Shown piece by piece: positions 43,262-53,359 of a stretch of DNA of 64,000 nt. The stretch comes from Spongilla lacustris. Taxonomy: Eukaryota > Porifera > Demospongiae > Spongillida > Spongillidae. The position numbers were made by a program, and so were the translations under genes. The stretch covers positions 2,974,633 to 3,038,632 of the forward strand of contig OX442421.1 of assembly GCA_949361645.1 (NCBI GenBank), in the 5' to 3' direction. The notes under the pieces are model-generated. The model ran no database searches. It was not told the origin of the DNA and saw only the letters and a list, made by a program, of their open reading frames with translations. How positions within the stretch are numbered: position 1 is the first letter of the stretch; each line of letters starts with the position of its first letter.

Positions 43262-43522
43262 TGAGCATTTAAAGGCTACGTGGCAGTGATATATGACAGT
43301 GCGTGGTGGGTTGGCTATGTTTTCAAAACAGATCCTGAATTACAAGAGGTAACTGCAACATTCCACCATCCTCATGCACTAAGCAAGTCTTTCTCTTATC
43401 CTAACCCAGCTGATGTTTTTATAGTTCATATTAGTGACCTTTTAATTTCTGTAGATCCAAAGACATACACTGGACGAACTTGTGTACAAAGAAATGGATA
43501 CTGCAACAAAAGCCCTTTATAG
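43262..43522 (+). CDS. C-terminal exon with conserved 'WWVGYV' module, unknown gene
   Basis: Open frame after a possible AG acceptor: GYVAVIYDSAWWVGYVFKTD, then TFHHPHALSKSFSYPNPADV and FIVHISDLL, stop at 43520. The pattern 'YD..WW.GYV...FxHPxxPSxSFxWPxxxD..WV' is one I have met at the C-termini of uncharacterised invertebrate proteins, often repetitive-element associated; it looks like a small beta-barrel reader-type fold. That is recall plus inference. No upstream exon found within 1 kb. Confidence 0.4.
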
Positions 43523-43599
43523 CCATCTACATGAATAATTACTTCTTTTAAATACATTTTAAAAGTGCATTCTTGTTATTGTGATCAGGTGTATATGTA

Positions 43600-43916
43600 C
43601 AGTATCCCTACCCCTATATCAACCCACCCTCATGTCAACTTTGGGGAAATATGCCCTATTCATAGCGATGTTAGGCTAGGGTTTTGTGTTCCTAGCGATC
43701 ATCTCAGCCAACCACTAATGAGATTTAATTCGTGATAGAATCCTTTCACAAATTGAATCTCTTAGCGGTGGTTTGAGGCGATCGCTAGGAACACAAAACC
43801 CTAGCCTAACATCGCTATGAATAGGGCATATTTTCCCATATTTACTTTACCCTCATATCAACCCCCATGGTATGCGGGGATGGGGGGGGGGTGTTGATAT
43901 AGGGGTAGGGGCACTG
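43600..43916. mobile_element. Hairpin MITE, TA-flanked
   Basis: Ends CAGTATCCCTACCCCTATAT and its complement ATATAGGGGTAGGGGCACTG, TA on both sides (43598-43599, 43917-43918). Inside, GCCCTATTCATAGCGATGTT and its complement form long arms, so the whole element is one hairpin. Likely Tc1/mariner-type MITE. Confidence 0.85.
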
Positions 43917-44029
43917 TAAGTGGTACACATGAATGAAATTCATATAATCACAGTTATGATACTCTATATAAAGTGCTAATTGATGGGATCAAAACCTACA
44001 ATTAGTCCAAGTTGCGAAATTTGAGTAAA

Positions 44030-44330
44030 AGGTGAAATTTTGGTAGGTGATAATCTCCCAAACGACTTGACCTAGGAAAGTGACCTTTTGTATAAAGCAA
44101 TGTCTCATGACCCCATAGCTATAAAATACATTTCAGGGAAATTGGAGTCAGTCATGCAGAAGCTTGCGTACACTTGGCTAGGATTGTCCCCAAACATGGC
44201 ACAATGGAGGGAATATAGCACAATGGAGGGAACACCAAACATGGCACAATGGAGGGAACACCAAACATGGCACAATGGAGGGAACACCAAACATGGCACA
44301 ATGGAGGGAACACAAAACAGGAAGAATCAG
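44030..44330. repeat. 26-bp minisatellite, second locus, with inverted flank block
   Basis: 44190-44320 holds about 5 units of the 26-bp repeat seen at 33590-34030 on the same strand, while the adjacent block 44030-44190 is the reverse complement of 34031-34200. It abuts the truncated FN3 exon at 44340. Confidence 0.8.
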
Positions 44331-44399
44331 TGACTTACACCACGACCACCACTAGAAGTGCCACTGCTACCACCACTCCTACCCCCACCCCCACCCCCA

Positions 44400-44438
44400 C
44401 CCCCAAAACCAACTGCCTTGCAGGGGCAGAGGGAGGAG
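44400..44438 (-). pseudogene. Truncated second FN3-type exon
   Basis: After acceptor ACACAGACAG the minus frame reads PPSAPARQLVLG, the same start as the intact FN3 exon (PPSAPRNLTV). It then runs into a (TGGGGG)n run, TGG-like repeats and the 26-bp minisatellite. Either the exon has been destroyed or it is a spurious duplicate. Confidence 0.4.
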
Positions 44439-44538
44439 CTGTCTGTGTAGGTGAGGGTGCTGCAGTGTGGGCAAATACAACATATGTGTGTGAAATGTGT
44501 TAACATATTTGTGGACAACAATGCCAACATACATGTAC

Positions 44539-44841
44539 ATGTGCCAGTGGAGTTTGTAGTCACATTGATCGATACACTTCTCTTGCTCTCATCCCCAAGC
44601 ACTCCATTATCAGCCTCCACAGTCATCATGTAGGTGACCCCTGGGTACAGCTTGGTCACATTCACATGTGTGTCATTGGTGATAACTGATGTCACATCAG
44701 ATGATCCATTGACTGCCTGGTAGGACACATTGTAGTACAGTGGGCCACCAATCCCTGGGTCCATGGGTGGGGACCAGGTTAGGACCACATATGTACCAGT
44801 CACTGCAGCAACTGTAAGATTTCGAGGAGCAGAGGGTGGAG
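44539..44841 (-). CDS. Fibronectin type III domain exon
   Basis: A complete FN3 domain, extracellular adhesion/receptor module of about 100 residues: PPSAPRNLTVAAVTGTYVVL, TWSPPMDPGIGGPLYYNVSY (the conserved Trp and Tyr), LYPGVTYMMTVEADNGVLG (the Tyr of the 'L.PGT.Y...V.A.N' motif), ending VSINVTT. It is bounded by CACACAG and a GTACAT donor and is phase 1-1, the usual arrangement for shuffled extracellular domains. It is on the same strand and in the same phase as the Ig exon at 59597-59914, and the two are probably consecutive exons of one receptor-like gene. The long intron between them is packed with transposons. Confidence 0.8.
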
Positions 44842-45339
44842 CTGTGTGGACGGAACCACAAGATAAATATAATATCAGTCAGCTGGGCTAAAGCATCCGT
44901 TCCCCATTAACAAATTAGTGCCCACGGATGCGCACATGTGTCAATGTGTGGAAGTCCCATGGACGCGCGGAAGCGTCCAAATGCAATGGTGTACTGTTCA
45001 ATTGTGGCGTTACGCAACTGGTGGTTTTCAAGACCTAATATTAGCTATGAAGCTTCACCATACCTATGGCTTCATTTTCCAAGGTTATGTTGTAAGGTTG
45101 CATTAAAAAAATTCCCAGAAAAAAGGTGACAATTACCGCAATAAATCAGTGGCACGCAAAAAATAATGAATTTTCATATAGCAGCAGCTAACTAAGCAGA
45201 AGAGAACGATCACAATAGACTATGCCAGGGCATGTTTGAAGATGTCTCCAGTTTGTCCAGTTATAGTAGTAGGGATGGAGTCGAACCTATGACAGAGGGA
45301 AAAATAGTTATTGAAGTGGGCTACACATAGAAGTACCAC

Positions 45340-45800
45340 CACACCCCTCCCAATGACACATGTCACATTAGTATGATCTACACCCTCCCACTTACACACA
45401 TGTACACAATAGCATGGTCACACCCCTCCCACCTACACACATGTACACATTAGCATCACACCCCTCCCACGTACACAACTGTACACATTAGTATCATCAC
45501 ACCCCTCCCACCTACACACACATGTACACATTAGTATCACACACCCCTACCACCTACACACATGTACACCCCTTCCTACACACAAGTACACAACTCACAT
45601 CCCTTCCTAAACACGTTTCACACCATTCCTCCCAACTACACAACACACCGTCCTCCTACCTATCACACCCCTCCCAACTACATACTACATACCCCTCCTC
45701 CCACCTATCATCCCCTCCCAAATACACACCCCTCCCACTTACATGCATATACTATCAGACCTTTCCAGTTCCATCCCACTTACACATTGGTACTGTCACC
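45340..45800. repeat. Minisatellite of TTAA element copy C
   Basis: Units ACACCCCTCCCACCTACACA + CATGTACACATTAGTATC with progressive degeneration to the right. Complement of the array in copy B. Confidence 0.9.
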
Positions 45801-46284
45801 ACTCCCCCTTACCTTGCCCCGCCATCACACACATCCAACCCCCTCTACAGGTCCCCATAAGACAAAGTTAATATTAGTGTGTACATACCAGCTACCACCA
45901 CTACAGACAGAGAATGGTAACACAAAAGCAAGTACAATGTGGTACAGCAAAAGTAAATAACGTCGTTGTCCTGCCCCGCTACTTGATAGCACAATGCAAA
46001 ACTGGGCAGTACAGAACGATAGAATTAGCCAAGGCCTATGCGATAGGTGCACGCTACATGTATTTTGACCCACTTTCATGCCCAAAAATGACGTAGAATG
46101 AAGTGAATACCAAAGCAAATGTAGTGTGCACAAAAAAAGTTATGTGCTAACCTATTTCTTACGTCCTCCGATCCACAATGAGTCTTAACGGCTTTGTTCC
46201 ATAGTTCTATCTGTTTCCGGAGTGATCGAACCGATCGTTGTGCACCATCAGATTTGATTTCAAATACATTATTTCACATGGCAT

Positions 46285-46830
46285 AATATTTAGAAAGGAT
46301 ACACATCTCTAATATGTGCAAAGTCATAAAAACTGTTCTCAAACCTCTGTCTCCACATAAACTTGCCTATTAAATAAGTGTCTAATAATTCCCTGTACGT
46401 TCCGTATCGTTGTTTGTGTTTTTGTTTCACCCTTTGCCACACTTTTAATGTGGTTGGTACAAGTGCCAGCGATAGGGTCAATGAAGTTGTAAGTGTGGTT
46501 GCCTGTAAGATGCTGGTAACCTTGCATGCCTAGCGTATTGTAAGCAGCCCAAAGATCAGAAATTATTGTAGTTCCTGGTGCGATATGCTGCCGAATTATA
46601 GGTAGAAGCATGGCTGCGTCGCGACGGTCTACTGACGCCATAAAACCTACTTTGTCTGCCACATCGAAGCCTCCTAAAACCCACTGTTCACCTACTTGGT
46701 GTCCTTCATTGTACTTCCTACGAACTAATAAGCATTCTCGATTTCTACTGTATGACCAAGACCGCCTATCATAACTGGGTTTCGCACAAAGTATTCCAAG
46801 CAGATGTCACAGCAAAAGTTCTTCCAGTCC
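46285..46830 (-). pseudogene. Merlin-like (IS1595/ISXO2-type) transposase, C-terminal two-thirds
   Basis: Minus strand: RECLLVRRKYNEGHQVGEQW, VLGGFDVADKVGFMASVDRR, DAAMLLPIIRQHIAPGTTII, SDLWAAYNTL (second Asp), NHTYNFIDPIAGTCTNHIKS (the NH..NFVDP.TG..T..IE block; the catalytic Glu position appears as Lys/Ser), then a frameshift and RYGTYRELLDTYLIGKFMWR, ending HIRDVYPF. This is the ISXO2-like DDE domain of the Merlin superfamily. At least one frameshift near 46430. The N-terminal zinc/HTH part was not found, possibly cut away by the insertion at 47105. Confidence 0.8.
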
Positions 46831-48444
46831 ACATTGGTGTGACGTCCTTCTAGAACTTAAGCACGTCTTGCTTCACGTTGTCCCTACACCAAAAATTAAT
46901 GAACTGAACAATTGTAGCTATAAATAAGTGGGAACCTTCAAAAAAGGTACCTTTGCATACACTAATCTCTTTTCTACAACCTCTTAAAGTAAAAACCTTT
47001 ATTTTTCTCACTATTCCTTTCTCTAATTTCTATCAACCCAATGCATGCACACATCTTATCTTTAGCAATAAGTCCATTCGTTTGATACCATTTAATTGCG
47101 CTTACAGTTGAGAACATCACACTTGGCCTAAATTTTTTTTTTATATGTTCTCTCTTCTATTGTGATTATATCACCAACTGTAAAAGCTAAATTATGCACT
47201 TGTATTAAATATATACTTAGCAATATGACTTGAAAAATGAAATTATTTATTGATGTATGTTATTTGATAATAAACTATTTAGTTACACCCCGCCAAACTA
47301 ACTTCTTCGTTGATTTTCTTCCTGAAAATGGAATGGTTTTCAACAAAATTAGGTTTATAGATACTTCATCACTGTCTTTAGCTTTTCAGTCTTACTTTCG
47401 ATCAATTGTTACAGTTTAAAACACCAAAATGTAGCATTTTCGTTACCTTTTTTGTTTGTCAATTTGTGCTCTCCAGCAAGTGCGGAATCGCTCCAAATTT
47501 TCAATATATAGCGAGCGATACATTTGATATAGAATCAGCCTCCTTAAGTACTTGTATCGTTCAACACAACATACAAAAACAGCTCAAAGTTGAAAGCAGC
47601 TTGGCAACGTCACCATTTTGAGTTATTTACTATCATATTAGTTAATAAACTATCCATGCTATTATGGCTGAGGGCGGTGCAGACGACATTGTTTTGGACG
47701 GTGGGAACGGTTCTTTTCAGAACCAATCAGAGGAAGCTTTAAGTAGCAAGTGCAGCTCTAGGCGCGCTAGTGTGGAAGCTATATCTGTGTGGGCAGAACT
47801 TTAGAAGAAAAGGAAATCTCCGCGAGAAAATCGCACAACCGGAATTGCCAAAGACCAGTGGGCAGAGAAAAGGAAGAGAAGGAGCAAGTTGACTATAAAA
47901 GACGCATCTACAGATCAACTGGATGCCTTGCCTGAATTTATGCCTGATCTTACTGACTCCGATGCAAAGATCCTTGCTTTGCGTATGTATTACCTGGAGT
48001 TGAGCAATGGTGTCTCATCAATTCAAGCTCAGGACAAAGTGAGCAGAATGTTTTTTGTAAGTACACGCACGGTGAGACGATGGGCTGAATTGTGGGAAGC
48101 TACTGGTGAAGAGTCTTTGTTTGATGGTCGTAGTGAATGTGGTGAAAGAGAAAAGTCAATTTTATTTTATTGTCCAGCACTTTTATTTGAGTTAAGGCAG
48201 TGGATTAACGAACGCTTAAAACTAGGAGGTAGGCATTCTGATGGATATTTGACTATCCAACACATTCAGGACTACATACAGTCAACTCCCGTTATAAGCG
48301 CCACGTTTGTTCCCTGCGCTTATACCATACATGGCCCGTACAATGTGCTTATAACGGGAGTGGGTTTGTGGCTTTGTAGCCACTAAATTGCGTATGTAAA
48401 CTGTGAGCAATGAATTTTAGCTGGCATGTACGAATTAAAAAAAA

Positions 48445-50792
48445 TTAGGCAGGCAGCGTTTGGATTTTTTCAACAAATTGTAGCACCATCCTGTACTCTT
48501 CTTCTGAGAAGGTTCCAATGTTGTCTCCCACAAACTGTGACAAAACCAGTGAGCTGGTCTGGGCTTCACGCAATGAGACTGGCTTGGGTTCCACATCATT
48601 TGGTTCTTCATTTGGGTCTTCACCATTTTCATCTGACATTGGTTGACCAGTAATCCTTGCAGCTATCTCTGCAATAGTCTCAGTTCCCTCAGTCTCCGTT
48701 TCCCCAGGGTCCATAACCCATTCCACTGCAGTCATGTGACTAACACCATTGACCACAGGGAGTCTTTGAATTGCAGATGTGATGTTCATCAGAGGAACAT
48801 TCTCAGCAGCTTCTGCAGCTATATATGCTGCGTTGCCTGGCTTTAGCCTGCATTGCCATTCATCTGGCAATATACCTGTTTTACACCAACAGTTGATGAT
48901 GGTGTTCTGCGATACTTCACTCCATGCTCCTACCAGCCAGATAATTGCCTAAAAACAGAAACCTTAGTTCATTATACATGTATCTCAAACAACATTTAAT
49001 ATGATTGACCTGTTTCACATCTGTTTTTAGTGAAAGGGTCCGCAGGTCCTGTCTAGGGTTAATGTCATATTGCATCACCATATGTTGAGCCAACTTGCAT
49101 TTATAACGAACTTTAAATGCAGCAATGACCCCTTGGTCCAGTGGCTGAACCACAGAAGTGCAATTTGCTGGCAGAAATAGTAGCAGCAGGTTACTCAGCT
49201 TGATTGCATGCAAGCTGCCAACTTTTGTTGGTGCTACATTTCTGACAGCATGTGATGTGGCATTGTCAAGGAGCATCAGGCATTGGCGATTCTGAGCCTT
49301 AAACTGTTCATTGATTATCACTGACCAATCAGAGAACACCTGTATATAAATAGAAGTGAATTGCACATGTTACAGTAATGCACCATCCTTACATCAGAGC
49401 ACATCCAGGCCTTTTTGTTGTTGTAGTACCATACCAAGCTGTTTGGGTTGAATGACTTGCCAAAGCATCGTGGTCTTTTGTATTTATGAATCACAAGCGG
49501 CTTCAGGCGTTCACTTCCTGTGACATTCACAGCAAGGCAAACTGTGACACGGTCCTTGGCCTTTTTAGCCCCTCGAATATCAGCAGTAGTTGACAGTGTA
49601 CGATCAGGCTGTAGAGGAAATATAAGCTTTACACAAAAGTCTAGATATGAATTATTCACCGTGATAGCAGGTGAATATTAGGGGTTGTTTCATATGCGTA
49701 TATACTTACAGCTTGCCTATAAAACAACCCAGTCTCATCACAGTTGAAGACATCATTTGGACTGTATCCTTTGATGATACTAGGCAGCTCTCTTCTAGCA
49801 CATGCTATGCCTGCTTGATCAGCTCCACCTGCTTCTCCGTGCAGCTTTACACTGAATACTCCATGTCTTGCTTTCCATCTTGAAAGCCATCCCTGACTTA
49901 AAATAAGCTCACCTTCTGCATTTAAATCTTCGTCATCAGTCTCACTTCCTGCATATGGAAGTCGGGCTGAGTGAGATGGCTGTTGGCTGGATGGTGATGG
50001 CTGTTGGCTAGATGGTGATGGCTGTTGGCTAGATGGTGATGGCTGTTGGCTGGATGGTGATGATTGCTGGCTAGATGGTGATGATTGCTGGCTGGATGGT
50101 GATGATTGCTGGCTAGATGGTGATGATTGCTGGCTAGATGGTGATGATTGCTGGCTGGATGGTGATGATTGCTGGCTGGATGGTGATGATTGCTGGCTGG
50201 ATGGTAATGATTGCTGGCTGGATGGTGATGATTGCTGGCTGGATGGTGATGATTGCTGGCTGGACAGTAACGACTGTTGGCTTGATGATGATGCTGTGGT
50301 TGAGACAGATGGCTGCTGCCTACTGTTAGAGGACGAAGAAAGACGTATGTGAAGGTGTTGAGCTAGTTCGGATGCTTTTGACAGTAGTAGAGCACCCAAA
50401 AGCATGCCGTTGTGTTCACGCACACTGTACAGTGTAAAAGACTAAGAATTATTACAGAACAAGTCATGTACTATGTACGAATGCTCTTGTCAGTATACAA
50501 CCAGCTAGCACCACAATTACCTGCAAAACCAGGAGAATAAACCTTCATCAAGCAAAGGCCATTTAGAGCTTCGTCTCTTACAACGTTTAGCTGCAGGCTC
50601 ACCAAGGCATAGCTCGTGGTAACCAGCTTTAATACATCTGCCAACTACAGATCGATGTATCACCTTTCCCGTCTGCAATTTGAACCATGCTGCTACCGTT
50701 TCTTCTGAATGACCAGTTTGCATTCTTCTTTTAGCAATTTCGTGTTTTTCAGCCCCTGTTAGCCGAGTCCTTGTTCTTTTGAGCTCGGACAT
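48445..50792 (-). CDS. Tigger-like transposase, five exons, intact
   Basis: Exons (minus) 50792-50521, 50424-49710, 49608-49393, 49339-49010, 48948-48445; introns of 96, 101, 53 and 61 bp with GT..AG ends; all phases agree, giving 678 codons and no stop. Start MSELKRTRTRLTGAEKHEIA begins the CENP-B-type N-terminal helix-turn-helix. Exon 2 holds a second HTH region (LLDEGLFSWFC ... GWLSRWKARHGV) and FNCDETGLFY (first Asp). Exons 3-4: RVTVCLAVNVTGSERLKPLV, CLMLLDNATSHA (second Asp), FLPANCTSVVQPLDQGVIAA (third Asp), a DDD triad. The gap of 42 residues between Asp 2 and 3 is longer than in vertebrate Tiggers. A Ser/Gln repeat (SQQSSPS x ~15) lies between the HTHs. Exon 5 has AIIWLVGAWSEVSQNTI and an acidic tail. 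Catalyses cut-and-paste transposition at TA. Confidence 0.9.
49975..50290 (-). repeat. 21-bp coding minisatellite in Tigger transposase
   Basis: About 15 units of GATGGTGATGATTGCTGGCT + G, encoding SQQSSPS. Period 21 preserves the frame. Lies between DNA-binding subdomains. Confidence 0.92.
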
Positions 50793-52574
50793 CGCAAGTC
50801 AGTCACAATGTTACAACACGCAAGTTTTTAGCGCATGCATATATCTCAGTATAAAGGCGCTCTTTGTATCGATGATGCATAATAACAAAAGGTTTTGTGC
50901 GCTGATCCCACGACAGAAAGGAAATGACCGCCTTTCTATCTGCAGGTATAGGTTAGAGCCATACCATGTATATTGTTAGCTGCATCGATCTATGCATAAA
51001 CTTTTTGTGCGTGAACAAAACCTTTTGTCCGTGATAGCGTTATATCCTTGACCAGCTACATGTATGCATGACGCGCGCACTTATCCTATATCCTTTGTCA
51101 ATGCCTGAATAGTTGTGTTTTCGGTTTGTTTAACGGCTGCTGTGTTGTGGGTCGAGGTTTTTAAAACATGAAATATGAATTCATTACACACTGTACGTTA
51201 TGTTTGAATTACGTTAGGTATTGCCACAAAGTACGCCCCCTGCGCTTATAACGGGAGAATGCGCTTATAACGCAGTGCGCTTATAACGGGAGTAGACTGT
51301 ACATCAAACTCTTTTCACTGATCCAGACATTGTGCCACCAGAAGTTTTAGACATGCATGAAGACAGATACCAATCATGTTTCGTGTCCAGAATCACTGTT
51401 CTTCGCTGGGTCCACAAACTTGGTTTCAAGTGGGCTGATTCTGCAAAGGCTCCTTTTTGTGACAGACATGAGGATCCAGGGATTGTTGCCTACTGTAGTG
51501 ATTGGGTGAAAGCAATGGTTGCTTTAAAACCACGCCTTCCAGTTTTAAATGAGGCAACAGGAAAACCAGAGTGGCCTAACCTTCCTCCTGGTGAAATACC
51601 ACTGATGCACAGCAACCATGATGACTGTATTGTATATGCGAATGAAGGCAATCGCTTTGCTTGGGTAAGCAGTGATAGTTATCACATGAAACCCAAAGGT
51701 GATGGTGCCACCATAATGGTTAGTGGGGTTTCAGTGGCATGCCATGGTTGGATAGGGCTTGAAATAGTTGAACCTAAAACTGACGGCATGACAAAGGTGA
51801 TAGACGAATTTGAAAATCTTTACCCAGGGTGTCAGTTACTCCTGACATACGACAATGCACCATCACATGTTGCAAAAAGAAAGGGAGCCTTATCGACTAC
51901 ATCGAAGAACCTCTCAGATGGAGGAAAACAGCCCATACTCACCCAAAATGGGTGGTACGATTCATTGGATCCTTTAACAGGAACAGTGATCAGGACAACT
52001 CAACAAATGTGGTATTAATCCGATGATGGAACCCGAATTGCAAAAGGAGCCTTGATGATTTGTAAAGAAAGGGGCTTGCCAGGAGTGTCAAATATGAGAC
52101 GTGATGAGCTAAGGGCATTGTTGTCAGAGCAACCTGATTTTAAAAATGTTAAACCCGAACTACAAGATGAAGTGGAACGTAGGGGACACATTCTTCTTTT
52201 TGGCCCAAAATGCCATCCTGAATGTATGTTTGTGGAAATGTGCTGGGCACATGTGAAGCATTATTGTAGACAGCATTGTGGGAACAGCATAATAACTTTG
52301 AGAAAAAGTCTGCAATATGCCCTATCAACACAGTATCTTACAGTTTGATTGCAGACTACTTTTTCAGAACACACATGGAGATGGATTGAAACATATGTAA
52401 ATGAATCAAATGGGATTGCTGTATATAAAGCATTAAACGCACTTTGGAAAGAACATCGCCCACACCGAAAAGGTGTATATACAACAGTACCACAACCAGT
52501 GCAATCAGACACAACGCCCCACTTGCACACACTCGCATACAACACTCACACCCCTATTCTCACCACTCAAACAA

Positions 52575-52960
52575 AATACCCCACGCGCATAGAACACCCC
52601 ACTCGCATACAATACCCCACTCGCATACAATACCCCACTCGCATACAACACCCACTCGCATAGAACACCCCACTCGCATACAACACCCCACTCGCATACA
52701 ACACCCCACTCGCATACAACACCCCACTCGCATACAACACCCCACTCGCATACAACACCCCACTCGCATACAACACCCCACTCGCATACAACACCCCACT
52801 CGCATACAACACCCCACTTGCACACAACACCACAGCACACAACACCACACTCATGCACAACACCCACACTCACACACAACACCCCACACACACAACACCC
52901 CACTCGCATACATCACCCCACTCGCACACAACACCTAACTCAAACATAACACCCCACTCG
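52575..52960. repeat. 18-bp minisatellite
   Basis: Units CTCGCATACAACACCCCA, about 15 regular copies, then CACA-rich variants. It begins directly after the 3' end of the IS630-like transposase frame. Confidence 0.93.
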
Positions 52961-52982
52961 CATACAACACTCACACCCCTAT

Positions 52983-53112
52983 TCTCGCCCCTCCCCACTG
53001 GTCCTTAGTAGCCCCTTCCCACTGGTCCTTAGTAGCCCCTTCCCACTGGTCCTTAGTAGCCCCTTCCCACTGGTCCTTAGTAGCCCCTTCCCACTGGTCC
53101 TTAGTAGCCCCT
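52983..53112. repeat. 24-bp minisatellite
   Basis: Five copies of CCTTCCCACTGGTCCTTAGT + AGCC. Confidence 0.93.
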
Positions 53113-53234
53113 CCCTACTGCTCTGGATTCTAAGTCTCTTAGATCAAGACGGTTTAATTCTAATTGTTATCTGAAGCATAACTAGATATATTTGCATTGA
53201 CACATTGCTTTTGTTCTTTGTATTAAGTGGTTGA

Positions 53235-53236
<2 letters not shown>

Positions 53237-53270
<34 letters not shown>

Positions 53271-53357
53271 TGTGTGTGTGTGTGTCTGTCTGTCTGTCTG
53301 TGTGTGTGTGTGTCTGTCTGTGTGTGTGTGTCTGTCTGTGTGTGTGTGTCTGTGTTT
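53237..53357. repeat. (TG)n/(TCTG)n microsatellite
   Basis: TG repeats with interspersed TCTGTCTG runs. Confidence 0.95.
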
Positions 53358-53359
53358 GC

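Larger units (their letters stand above)
48279..51299 (-). mobile_element. Tigger/pogo-type DNA transposon, apparently complete
   Basis: 3,021 bp, ends CAGTCAACTCCCGTTATAAG and CTTATAACGGGAGTAGACTG, TA target duplicated (48277-48278, 51300-51301). The motif CGCTTATAACGGGAG is repeated near both ends (three times at 51245-51293, twice in inverted sense near 48290-48360), likely transposase sites. One transposase gene with four introns lies inside on the minus strand. Removing the element restores the reading frame of the host transposase exactly. Confidence 0.93.
47664..52530 (+). pseudogene. IS630-like DDE transposase, interrupted by Tigger
   Basis: Begins ATG in the left inverted arm (MAEGGADDIVLDGGNGS). 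TAG near 47802 interrupts the frame. Then a DNA-binding region with VSRMFFVSTRTVRRWAELWE. The frame is cut at 48278 by the Tigger insertion and resumes in the same phase at 51302 (HQTLFTDPDIVP). DDE part: HSNHDDCIVYANEGNRFAWV (first Asp), LLLTYDNAPSHVAKRKG (second Asp), TAA at 52016, KGALMICKERGLPGV, GHILLFGPKCHPECMFVEMC (catalytic Glu in FVEMCW). Two compensating frameshifts near 52331 and 52370 precede the C-terminal KALNALWKEHRPHRK. The 'GGKQP..KG...ERGL..GH..F.PK.H.E..F.EM.W' pattern is typical of a group of IS630/Tc1-type transposases in fungi and invertebrates. Confidence 0.8.

Noticed and set aside
45522..45960. Thr/His/Pro-rich frames
   Set aside because: Derived from the decayed minisatellite of TTAA element copy C.
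46285..46830. Bacterial contamination or recent transfer of an IS1595 transposase
   Set aside because: The relic lies within nested animal transposons, is frameshifted and fits the eukaryotic Merlin superfamily.
47237..47621. Plus-strand frames of 60-71 codons as genes
   Set aside because: They lie in the inverted arm of the IS630-like element and are not kept in the other arm.
52505..52938. Cys/Val/Gly-rich and Thr/Arg/His-rich frames over the 18-bp array
   Set aside because: Repeat artefacts; 18 bp keeps every frame open on both strands. Only the part up to about 52530 belongs to the transposase.
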